From contig NZ_VTOL01000001.1 in the NCBI RefSeq assembly GCF_009801115.1, positions 751,048 through 815,047 of the forward strand: a DNA stretch of 64,000 nucleotides. The letters are read 5' to 3'. The stretch is from Dyadobacter sp. 3J3. GTDB lineage: Bacteria > Bacteroidota > Bacteroidia > Cytophagales > Spirosomataceae. This document shows, piece after piece, positions 8,595 to 17,145 of this stretch. The first letter of the stretch is position 1. The number at the start of each line of letters is the position of its first letter. A program made the translations under genes and the position numbers. The notes beneath the pieces were generated by a model. That model made no database searches, was not told the origin of the DNA, and saw only the letters and a list, made by a program, of their open reading frames with translations.

Positions 8595-8652
8595 CGAATT
8601 TCAAATCTTTATTGAAAAATAATTGTTATTATAAAAGAAAACAGGCGCCGCT

Positions 8653-9438
8653 TTATTTACGTTTATGGTACTTTATAATGGTACTTTTCAGATTTTCAAT
8701 CCTGTTTTCAGGAACCGGATGCCTGTTTAGAAAATCTTCTGCACCAGGAATTTCTGATTTTCCACTAAGTTTTTCCAGAATCTCCGGAAATGCCTTGGGA
8801 TTATATCCTGCTTCAACCATGTATTTCAGCGCCAGTTCGTCAGCTTCGCTTTCTTCCTCTGAATCAAAAGTAATCTTCAAAAGATCGGTTATGTAGCTGT
8901 TGATCTGGTTAGGGCTATAATTGGTTATAACATGTGTTGAATCTTTAAATTTTTCCAGAATATCAAATCCAGACAACTTTTCCGTGGTATGCCGCCCCAT
9001 CACATGTCCTATTTCATGACTTAATATAATGGCGATTTCATCATCCGTTTTAAGCAATTTCAACAATCCTCTGGTAATAAAAATCTGTCCGCCAGGAAAT
9101 GAAAAAGTATTAACCATTTGTGAATCAGCAAGTATATGAAAATCAAATTGGTAGGGAGATTTACTTACCTGCCTTACCGCTACGAGTTTTTGACCAATTA
9201 CTTTCACTTTATTTTTTATATCCGTATTCGAATAAAGGCCGCCGAATCTGGCTGCCATATCCGGAGCACATTCAAGTCCGAGCTCGATTTCCTGTTGATG
9301 CGTAAGGTTAATATGCTGCTTTTTACCGGTTACGGGATTGAGCTGCGTTTTTCTGAAAAATAATAAAACAGAGATTAAAACCACGATGACAATCAGGATA
9401 ATCCCTGTTGTGTATTTCCGGATTTGATTGGATAACAT
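8653..9438 (-). CDS. M48-family zinc metallopeptidase, membrane-anchored
   Basis: 261 residues. One N-terminal transmembrane helix (about 11-28) anchors a periplasmic catalytic domain. The zinc site is SHEIGHVMGRH (His141, Glu142, His145), with the third ligand in EESEADELALKYM (about residue 196). The substrate-proximal FSFPGGQIFITRGLL motif is typical of the M48 BepA/YcaL-like group that handles outer-membrane protein quality control in proteobacteria. The exact role here is inference. Single gene, same strand as its neighbours, separated by about 70 bp from the AraC gene. Confidence 0.9.
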   Translation of the reverse strand: MLSNQIRKYTTGIILIVIVVLISVLLFFRKTQLNPVTGKKQHINLTHQQEIELGLECAPDMAARFGGLYSNTDIKNKVKVIGQKLVAVRQVSKSPYQFDFHILADSQMVNTFSFPGGQIFITRGLLKLLKTDDEIAIILSHEIGHVMGRHTTEKLSGFDILEKFKDSTHVITNYSPNQINSYITDLLKITFDSEEESEADELALKYMVEAGYNPKAFPEILEKLSGKSEIPGAEDFLNRHPVPENRIENLKSTIIKYHKRK

Positions 9439-9477
9439 GGTTCTTTAATTTGTCAAATATGGAAAAGTCGGATGAAA

Positions 9478-9545
9478 ATCAATTTATATTCCCGTGGATT
9501 AAAATCCGCGGCTACAATGTCGGCCTTGCCTACGGCAATGGGTTT
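9478..9545. repeat. Palindromic intergenic repeat
   Basis: CCCGTGGATTAAAATCCGCGG can form a short stem, followed by CTACAATGTCGGCCTTGCC and GCAATGGGTTTTAA. It has the character of the dispersed short palindromic elements common between Cytophagales genes. Copy number cannot be judged from this window. Confidence 0.45.
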
Positions 9546-9556
9546 TAAAACGAAAA

Positions 9557-9590
9557 GTCCTGCGGTTTGCACAGGACTTTTTCATTTATA
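9557..9590 (-). terminator. Terminator downstream of metX
   Basis: AAAAGTCCTG and CAGGACTTTT pair around a ten-base loop; A- and T-rich flanks allow function in both directions. It lies just after the metX stop codon on the reverse strand. Confidence 0.7.
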
Positions 9591-9601
9591 CCAATTTTTT
9601 A

Positions 9602-10654
9602 TCAACCAATTTTTGCAGTTTGTAATTGTCCGTTGGTTTCACGCCAGGCGCGGATAACCTGCGTTAATTGTTTGTATTCAATCAAAAATCCGTCGTGACC
9701 GTACAGGGAATCGATTTCCTGAAATACAGCATCAGGAATGTGACGGGCTAAGAATTGTTGTTCGGACACCGGAAAAAGTAAATCTGATTTTATACCTAAA
9801 ACAAGTGTTTTGGCTTTAACCAATCCCAACGCGTGCACGATTCCTCCACGATTTCTTCCTACGTTATGCGAATCCATAATTTTGGAAAGTGTCCAATAGG
9901 AATACGCATTAAACCTTTTTACAAACTTATCGCCCTGATATTGCTGATAGGATGACGCCCGAAAATCGTCTATCTGATCAGGATTATCACGGGCCTGGGT
10001 GAAATTGTAAGTATCGTAGTTTCGGTAAGAAAGCAAAGCCATGGAACGTGCTGCGCGCATGCCCATTTTCCCGGAATCTTCGTGATCTTCCTGCCAGGTT
10101 TGATCCGCCTCAATCGCCATTCGCTGGGATTCGTTGAAAGCGACTCCCCAGGGAGAATGCAGTGCATTTGAGGCAATTAAAATCAGTTCTTCGAAAAGAT
10201 CCGGGGCCTCAACAGACCATTCCAACGCCTGCTGTCCACCCAAAGACCCGCCTATACAAAGTTTAATTTTTTGTATGTCAAGCTCCTGGCGAAGAATTTC
10301 CAGTGTCCCAACCACGTCCTTTACCGTAATCGTCGGAAAATCCCGAAAGTACGGTTTCTGTGTTTTTGGATTGATCGACATAGGCCCTGTTGAACCATAA
10401 GCTGACCCGAGGACATTGACACAAATGATAAAGTCCTTTTCTGAATTAATGTATTTGCCATCACCAACCAAACCGTCCCACCATTCGGCAGCATCAGAAT
10501 TGCCGGTTAAAGCATGACAAATCCAGACAATATTATCATCCTCCGGATTTCGGGTACCGTACGTCGAGTACGACAATTCAAAACCTGGTAGTTCACGTCC
10601 CAATTCCAAAGGATAGGCATAGGGATATCTAAAAATCTTGTGTTCCGCTTGCAT
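9602..10654 (-). CDS. metX: Homoserine O-acetyltransferase
   Basis: 350 residues from ATG 10654 (an in-frame TTG lies three codons upstream). Alpha/beta hydrolase fold with the full catalytic triad: Ser137 in CIGGSLGGQQ, Asp291 in IKSDLLFPVSEQ, His320 in YGHDGFL. It transfers an acyl group to homoserine, the activating step of methionine synthesis. It follows metY by 76 bp on the same strand, and both are probably governed by the SAM riboswitch ahead of metY. Whether the donor is acetyl- or succinyl-CoA cannot be settled from the sequence by eye. Confidence 0.92.
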   Translation of the reverse strand: MQAEHKIFRYPYAYPLELGRELPGFELSYSTYGTRNPEDDNIVWICHALTGNSDAAEWWDGLVGDGKYINSEKDFIICVNVLGSAYGSTGPMSINPKTQKPYFRDFPTITVKDVVGTLEILRQELDIQKIKLCIGGSLGGQQALEWSVEAPDLFEELILIASNALHSPWGVAFNESQRMAIEADQTWQEDHEDSGKMGMRAARSMALLSYRNYDTYNFTQARDNPDQIDDFRASSYQQYQGDKFVKRFNAYSYWTLSKIMDSHNVGRNRGGIVHALGLVKAKTLVLGIKSDLLFPVSEQQFLARHIPDAVFQEIDSLYGHDGFLIEYKQLTQVIRAWRETNGQLQTAKIG

Positions 10655-10730
10655 ACGTGCCAAAGCACTAAGTTTAAATACTAAAACTATTTAAAATCAA
10701 GGAGTTAAAATTAACTCCCTGACCATGGTA

Positions 10731-12050
<1,320 letters not shown>

Positions 12051-12221
12051 TTATTTGTGCGGCAAATATTAACTAACTACAAAAAATTCAGGAAAAACGG
12101 CAACAAAACCTCATTGGAAAAACCATACGGAAATGCTGTTGAGAAGCTTTGCTTATCAATTGTAGATACGAGGACGAAGCCCTCCGGCTTGCGGAAATTC
12201 TAATAATGTTCATGCGCGTTT

Positions 12222-12331
12222 GATTTTATATCTCCTAAAACAGCTTAGGTAGGAATTAGCACCTTTCTCGACGCATGAGTAGGTTGCCAGAGGTTCGTAG
12301 AGCCTATTCTCTCGCCTCTTCTTTATAAATC
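12222..12331 (-). ncRNA. SAM riboswitch (S-box, SAM-I class) upstream of metY
   Basis: On the reverse strand: a closing helix GATTTATA (12331-12324) pairing with TATAAAATC (12230-12222), an AGAGGCGAGAGA segment, GAACCTCTGGCAACC, and the hallmark AAGGTGCTAATTCC (core at 12252-12263), in the order expected for the SAM-I aptamer. It lies about 190 bp ahead of metY and reads toward it. Binding of S-adenosylmethionine would reduce metY-metX expression. A short AAGCC/GGCTT hairpin occurs downstream near 12170-12185, but no classical U-rich terminator was identified, so the mode of control is open. Confidence 0.9.
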
Positions 12332-12510
12332 AACCGCTAAAAGTGAAGCAAATTGACTTGATGATGCAATGATAAGCCCGGAAGGCGGGAAAAACAAATA
12401 TTGCTATTAAATTTTAGTCGAATCGATACGCGTATGATTAATCTCTTCTATTGTTTTACTGTTTTTTATCATTCTTTTATTTTCTCCTTCCAGCCTTCCC
12501 TGCTTTGTCC

Positions 12511-12518
12511 TATCTTTG
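12511..12518 (+). promoter_or_regulatory. -7 promoter element of the DUF721 gene
   Basis: TATCTTTG matches the TAnnTTTG consensus and lies 17 bp before the ATG at 12535. It shows that the in-frame ATG at 12451, further upstream, is not the start. Confidence 0.65.
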
Positions 12519-12534
12519 TATAAAGTACATTTTT

Positions 12535-12861
12535 ATGGCAATGCATTATCGTTTCGACAAAGAAAAATCTTCCCGAAAACCGGGGATTACTCCGCTTAAA
12601 GAGGCGATAGATATGATGATTGACCGCTACAAACTCAGAAGCCGGTTTGATCAGTCGTATGTTGTGGCGCATTGGGATAAAATTATGGGATCAGCCATTG
12701 CCTCCCGGACAAAAAGTATTTACATCAAAGACCGAATCCTCTTTCTTCATATTGAATCGGCTCCGTTAAGAAGCGAGCTTGTTCGTGCAAAATCAAAAAT
12801 TATCGAATTGATCAATCGCGAAATGAAATCTGACCTCGTGGAAGATGTCGTTTTCATATAA
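12535..12861 (+). CDS. DUF721 / DciA-like protein
   Basis: 108 residues from ATG 12535 (a second ATG follows two codons later). It contains the DUF721 pattern: LKEAIDMMIDRYKLRSRFDQ, then VVAHWDKIMGSAIASRT, then LHIESAPLRSELVRAKSKII. Members of this family include DciA, which loads the replicative helicase in many bacteria lacking DnaC; that function is family knowledge and was not tested for this protein. It is not next to recF or dnaN here. It probably starts a short unit with the LD-carboxypeptidase and SDR genes. Confidence 0.85.
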   Translation: MAMHYRFDKEKSSRKPGITPLKEAIDMMIDRYKLRSRFDQSYVVAHWDKIMGSAIASRTKSIYIKDRILFLHIESAPLRSELVRAKSKIIELINREMKSDLVEDVVFI

Positions 12862-12936
12862 TCTAAACGGATCAATCTGATATCCATTCTAACAAATCAA
12901 CCACCAACTGCATATAAGATCTGCGCACTTATTACT

Positions 12937-13872
12937 ATGCCCACTATACAAATTCCGCCTTTTTTACAACCAGGTGATAAAATAGGGATTGTTGCACCCG
13001 CCAGCGCTATCCATTATGATGATATACTTCCTGGAATCAGCTTATTTCGCGATAAATGGAAATTAAAAGTTGTTGAAGGAAAAACATTAAAGTCTTCTTA
13101 CAATCAATTTTCAGCAACGGATGAAGACAGAATAGCCGATTTGCAGGCAATGCTCGATGATCCGTCGATCAAAGCGATTATCGCTGCCCGTGGCGGGTAT
13201 GGTTGTTCCAGAATCATTGATCGGCTCGATTTTACTGACTTCATCAAATCTCCAAAGTGGATTGTTGGATTCAGCGATCTGACGGCCATTCTTTCACAGT
13301 TATACCAGCTCGGTTATGCCAGCGTGCATGCTCCAATGGCTAAATCCATCACCCAGGAAGGTGCGGAAAAAGCAGCGGAATCTTTGCGATCGATTTTATT
13401 TGGTGAGCTTCCGGGATATTCGGTTGAACCAAATCCTCTGAACCGAAACGGCAGCGCGGTAGCTGAAATTGTGGGTGGAAATCTCTGTTTGCTGGCACAC
13501 TTAATCGGTTCAAATACACAGATTGACACCGAAGGAAAAATTCTTTTTATTGAAGATCTCAACGAATATTTGTACAATCTGGACCGGATGATGATCCAGA
13601 TGAAACGGGCTGGAAAACTTAGTCATTTGGCAGGTTTAATCGTTGGGCAATTTACTGATATGAAGGACAATTCAACGCCTTCTTTTGGAAAAACGGCTTA
13701 TGAAATCATCCACGAGCATGTTGCAGAATATGATTACCCGGTTTCTTTCAATTTCCCCGTCGGACATGTAGCGGATAACCGCGCCATCGCTGTGGGTATG
13801 AATGCTTATCTTGACGTTAACAAAGAAGGTGTGGAACTTCACTTTTTATCCTCCGCTCCTACCATTATATAA
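12937..13872 (+). CDS. S66-family LD-carboxypeptidase
   Basis: 311 residues. The serine peptidase S66 (LdcA) triad is visible: Ser113 in GFSDLTA, Glu in LFIEDLNE (about residue 206), and His in FPVGHVADN (about 284). ARGGYG near residue 84 is a family marker. LdcA removes the terminal D-alanine from muropeptide tetrapeptides in the cytoplasm during peptidoglycan recycling. There is no signal peptide, in keeping with that role. 75 bp downstream of the DUF721 gene and 15 bp before the SDR gene. Confidence 0.92.
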   Translation: MPTIQIPPFLQPGDKIGIVAPASAIHYDDILPGISLFRDKWKLKVVEGKTLKSSYNQFSATDEDRIADLQAMLDDPSIKAIIAARGGYGCSRIIDRLDFTDFIKSPKWIVGFSDLTAILSQLYQLGYASVHAPMAKSITQEGAEKAAESLRSILFGELPGYSVEPNPLNRNGSAVAEIVGGNLCLLAHLIGSNTQIDTEGKILFIEDLNEYLYNLDRMMIQMKRAGKLSHLAGLIVGQFTDMKDNSTPSFGKTAYEIIHEHVAEYDYPVSFNFPVGHVADNRAIAVGMNAYLDVNKEGVELHFLSSAPTII

Positions 13873-13887
13873 AGTTGAATTTTTAGC

Positions 13888-14688
13888 ATGGATACATTTC
13901 AAAATAAAGTTGTCTGGATTACCGGTGCCTCTTCCGGCATTGGAGAAGCAATCGCGATGGCATTTGCCAAAGAAGGCGCAAAACTGGTTTTGACAGCAAG
14001 AAGAGAAGAAGAACTGGAACGTGTAAAATTAGCAACCGGCTTACCGGATTCCTCGGTTTTGATTCTTCCTTTTGATGTTACTGAATTCGACAAAGCTGAG
14101 GGCGCTGCTGCTGAGATTATGGCAAAATTTCAACGGATTGATATTATGGTACACAATGCCGGAATCAGCCAGAGGTCTTATATCAAAGATACCGATCTTG
14201 AAATTTATAAGAAATTGATGGATGTCAATTTTTACAGCACTGTGGCTATTACAAAAGCAATTTTGCCTTATATGATCAAACAGCAAAGTGGACATTTTAT
14301 CGTGATCAGCAGCGTAGCAGGGAAAATCGGAACAATTATGCGATCCGGATATAATGCTTCTAAACACGCATTACAGGGTTTTTACGATTCTTTAAGAGCA
14401 GAATCTTATAACGACAACATTAAGGTAACAACGATTTGTCCGGGTTATATCCGTACCAACGTTTCTGTGAATGCAATCAATGAAAAAGGTGAGAAATTTG
14501 GTAAAATGGACGCCAATCAGGAAAAAGGAATCGCACCTGAAGAATGTGCAAGACAAATTCTGAATGCAGTCAAAAAGGATAAAAAGGAGATTTATATTGG
14601 AGGATTTACCGAAGTAGCGGCTATATATCTGAAGAGGTTTTTACCGAATTTGTTATTTGACCAGGTACGAAAAAATACACCGGAATAA
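13888..14688 (+). CDS. SDR-family oxidoreductase (DHRS7-like)
   Basis: 266 residues. TGASSGIG cofactor motif (12-19), HNAGIS, catalytic Ser in VISSVAGKIG, and Y-x3-K in GYNASKHAL. The C-terminal extension after residue 220 with IYIGGFTEVAAIYLKRFLP resembles the membrane-associated tail of DHRS7-like enzymes. Substrate unknown. It follows the LD-carboxypeptidase gene by 15 bp. The TTAACAATTAA-type repeats begin right at its stop codon. Confidence 0.88.
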   Translation: MDTFQNKVVWITGASSGIGEAIAMAFAKEGAKLVLTARREEELERVKLATGLPDSSVLILPFDVTEFDKAEGAAAEIMAKFQRIDIMVHNAGISQRSYIKDTDLEIYKKLMDVNFYSTVAITKAILPYMIKQQSGHFIVISSVAGKIGTIMRSGYNASKHALQGFYDSLRAESYNDNIKVTTICPGYIRTNVSVNAINEKGEKFGKMDANQEKGIAPEECARQILNAVKKDKKEIYIGGFTEVAAIYLKRFLPNLLFDQVRKNTPE

Positions 14689-14790
14689 TTGTTAATGATT
14701 AAGGGTTAATTGTTAATGATGCTCAATCAAACACACTATTTTAAGGGTTACTTATTAAGGGTTAATGCTTCCAGACCAAACACACTATAA
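14689..14790. repeat. TTAAGGGTTAA / TTAACAATTAA repeats upstream of the four-helix-bundle gene
   Basis: Directly after the SDR stop codon comes TTGTTAATGATTAAGGG and further TTAAGGGTTAAT words. Read on the reverse strand this is almost the same element that abuts the stop codons at 218 and 15540. An AAACACACTAT word occurs twice as well, near 14735 and 14778. Confidence 0.75.
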
Positions 14791-14792
14791 AA

Positions 14793-15146
14793 ATGAGGGA
14801 AAATATGGTTAAGGACAAAAGCTTTGCTTTTGCGATTCGGATTGTCAGGCTTTATCAGTATTTGTGTAATAGTAAAAAAGAATATGTTCTGTCAAAGCAG
14901 TTATTGCGAAGTGGCACGAGTGTAGGCGCTATGGTGCGGGAAGCTGAACATGCTGAAAGTAAGACTGACTTCAAGCACAAAATGTCGGTTGCCCAAAAAG
15001 AAAGAAACGAGACCATTTATTGGCTTGAACTTTTGACTGCAACTGAATTTCTAACACAAGAACAGTTTGATAATATTAACGCAGACGCCGTTGAAATCAT
15101 AAAACTGATCACAACAATTATCAAAACAAGCAAGATTAACAATTAA
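14793..15146 (+). CDS. Four-helix-bundle protein (TIGR02436; S23/Avd-like)
   Basis: 117 residues, all predicted helical. The pattern MRENMVKDKSFAFAIRIVRL, LSKQLLRSGTSVGAMVREAE, then KMSVAQKERNETIYWLELL is characteristic of the four-helix-bundle family that includes proteins encoded in 23S rRNA intervening sequences and Avd accessory proteins of diversity-generating retroelements. Here there is no rRNA and no reverse transcriptase nearby. The start at 14793 (MREN) is the family's usual N-terminus. The last codons (IleAsnAsn-stop) are formed by the repeat word ATTAACAATTAA, so the repeat reaches into the gene. Repeats flank the gene on both sides. Function unknown; nucleic-acid binding is the family's suspected activity. 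Confidence 0.88.
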   Translation: MRENMVKDKSFAFAIRIVRLYQYLCNSKKEYVLSKQLLRSGTSVGAMVREAEHAESKTDFKHKMSVAQKERNETIYWLELLTATEFLTQEQFDNINADAVEIIKLITTIIKTSKINN

Positions 15147-15151
15147 TGGTC

Positions 15152-15541
15152 AATGGTTAAGGGTTAATGAATGAGACTCAAACATCAAATCCACCATCAT
15201 TAACCCCTAATAATTAATTGTTAATTGTCAATGGTTAAGGGTTAATGAACGAGACTCAAACATCGAATCCACCATCATTAACCCCTAATAATTAATTGTT
15301 AATTGTCAATGGTTAAGGGTTAATGAACGAGACTCAAACATCGAATCCGCCAACATTAACCCCTAATAATTAATTGTTAATTGTCAATGGTTAAGGGTTA
15401 ATGAACGAGACTCAAACATTGAATCCACCATCATTAACCCCTAATAATTAATTGTTAATTGTCAATGGTTAAGGGTTAATGAACGAGACTCAAACATTGA
15501 ATCCACCATCATTAACCCTTAACAATTAACCCTTAACCATT
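15152..15541. repeat. Five tandem 78-bp units with internal inverted repeat
   Basis: Units begin AATGGTTAAGGGTTAATGA at 15152, 15230, 15308, 15386 and 15464, exactly 78 bp apart, with only a few base differences. Within each unit GGGTTAATGA and TCATTAACCC can pair around a 26-base loop (GAGACTCAAACAT...), so the array could form five successive hairpins. The last unit ends with TTAACAATTAACCC words that touch the stop codon of the reverse-strand amidohydrolase gene. No gene is present in this stretch. Confidence 0.95.
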
Positions 15542-16844
15542 ATTTACGTGCTTTTTTCTCCATATAGTCAACAGTCAATCGACTCAAAGATCTCACTCCC
15601 AATAACATTCCGCTATCATCAATAAAGAAATCAGGCGTATGGTGTGCTGAGGCTGTCAAAGGATCCTTCCCAACGGGCATTCCTCCTAAAAAGAAGAAAA
15701 ATCCAGGTACCTTTTGCTGGAAAAAGGAGAAATCTTCTGCGCCTGATGCCGCCGGTACAAGTTTTACATTATCCTTTCCCGCAACATCCTTTAAAGTACC
15801 GATCATTTCTTCTGTCAAAGGAATATCATTATACGTTACCGGATAAAGTATTCCGATATTTACATCTGCTTTTGCACCTGCACTTTCAGCAATATTAGTG
15901 GCAATTTCCGTGATACGTTTGTGCACTTTTATGTGCATATCTTCATCGAAAGTCCGGATGGTACCGATCATTTTCACCTCTTCCGGGATAATATTCTGGC
16001 GAATTCCGCCATTGATTGCACCAATTGTTACAACAGCAGGCGCTTTTGTAAGATCAAGATTACGACTGACGATCGTTTGTAAACCCATAACAATTTGGGC
16101 AGAGGTAACAATTGGATCCACTCCCGACCATGGATAAGCACCATGCGTTTGTTTTCCTTTTACATCAATACTGAAAAAGTCAACCGCTGCCATGGTTGCC
16201 CCTGGCTTGTACCCAATTTTCCCAACTTCCGTTTGAGAGTTAATATGCAGACCGAAAATCGCATCCACTTTTGGATTTTCCAGTACACCTTCTTTGATCA
16301 TCAATTTTGCACCACCTTCTTCACCTTCCGGAGCGCCTTCTTCTGCCGGTTGGAAAATGAATTTAACCGTTCCTTTCAAATCAGCTTTCACAGAAGACAA
16401 AACTTCGGCCACTCCCATCAGAATAGAAATATGTGTATCGTGTCCACAAGCATGCATCACACCCACTTTTTGCCCGTTATAATCTGTTGTAACCGTAGAT
16501 TTAAACGGAACATCTACTCTTTCCGTTACCGGCAGACCATCCATATCCGCACGTAAAGCGACAACGGGACCCTGTTTTCCACCTTTGAGCAAACCGACAA
16601 CACCGGTATGTCCAAAGCCCGTCTGCACTTCAATTCCCAGACTTTTTAAATGGGCAGCTATCTTTTCAGCCGTTTTGAATTCCCGATTTCCAAGTTCAGG
16701 GTGCTGATGAAAATCCCTGCGCCATTCGATGATTTTGGGCTCAATCGATTTCGATTTCTGGTCAATTTTGGTACTTAACGGGGACTGAGAAAAGGAAGAA
16801 AAGCCAGCAAAAGTCAAGCTGGTTAGAAGTAAAAGCCTGCGCAT
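15540..16844 (-). CDS. M20-family metallo-amidohydrolase, secreted
   Basis: 434 residues. Signal peptide about 1-19 (LLLLTSLTFAGFSSFSQ). M20 amidohydrolase (IAA-amino acid hydrolase/hippuricase type): ADMDGLPV, MHACGHDTHISILMG, FIFQPAEEGAPEGEEGG and HHTPDFFID supply metal and substrate residues. These enzymes cleave N-acyl or aromatic-acyl amino acids. It is divergent from the first SusC gene across a 301-bp gap and may provide periplasmic processing for that uptake system, but this is a guess from position. Confidence 0.9.
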   Translation of the reverse strand: MRRLLLLTSLTFAGFSSFSQSPLSTKIDQKSKSIEPKIIEWRRDFHQHPELGNREFKTAEKIAAHLKSLGIEVQTGFGHTGVVGLLKGGKQGPVVALRADMDGLPVTERVDVPFKSTVTTDYNGQKVGVMHACGHDTHISILMGVAEVLSSVKADLKGTVKFIFQPAEEGAPEGEEGGAKLMIKEGVLENPKVDAIFGLHINSQTEVGKIGYKPGATMAAVDFFSIDVKGKQTHGAYPWSGVDPIVTSAQIVMGLQTIVSRNLDLTKAPAVVTIGAINGGIRQNIIPEEVKMIGTIRTFDEDMHIKVHKRITEIATNIAESAGAKADVNIGILYPVTYNDIPLTEEMIGTLKDVAGKDNVKLVPAASGAEDFSFFQQKVPGFFFFLGGMPVGKDPLTASAHHTPDFFIDDSGMLLGVRSLSRLTVDYMEKKARK

Positions 16845-17145
16845 AATAAGAGTGATGTTTATAAATTAGGTAGAAATAATTCTTTACTCAACCAAAGTAG
16901 TCAGAAATAATGATTTTTCCATTTGCTTAAAACCTCAGCTTTAAAACCAATGTTATCACCGGTCACAATTAATGGATTTACCTCTGCTATTTATCTCTTG
17001 TTTTTCGAGTGAAGCCAATTCCGGGGAACCAAATAAACCAAATCTTAATTGTAGAAAACACTGCTATACGTTGAAATAAATAAACTTATTATTATTTTTA
17101 TAACAATTATTATATTCATCAAAAACAAATCTTAATCGTTAAAGT
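16845..17145. other. Intergenic region between amidohydrolase and first susC
   Basis: AT-rich divergent intergenic region. No perfect TAnnTTTG element was found; nearest matches are TACTTTGG on the reverse strand near 16890 and TATACGTTG on the forward strand near 17066. No RNA structure or small gene was recognised. Confidence 0.4.

Noticed and set aside
12090..12534. Possible tRNA or other structured RNA in addition to the SAM riboswitch
   Set aside because: No cloverleaf or tRNA T-loop consensus found; the GGTTCG-like word at 12290 belongs to the riboswitch.
14793..15146. Four-helix-bundle gene as part of a diversity-generating retroelement
   Set aside because: No reverse transcriptase, template repeat or variable repeat with adenine-biased changes is seen nearby; the adjacent tandem units are noncoding.
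15152..15541. Telomere- or origin-like function for TTAGGG-like words
   Set aside because: The words are part of 78-bp intergenic units in the middle of a chromosome segment; no dnaA, DnaA boxes or replicon ends are present.
16095..16556. 153-codon frame opposite the M20 amidohydrolase gene
   Set aside because: Antisense to a clear conserved gene, rich in His/Arg/Phe as expected for a shadow frame.
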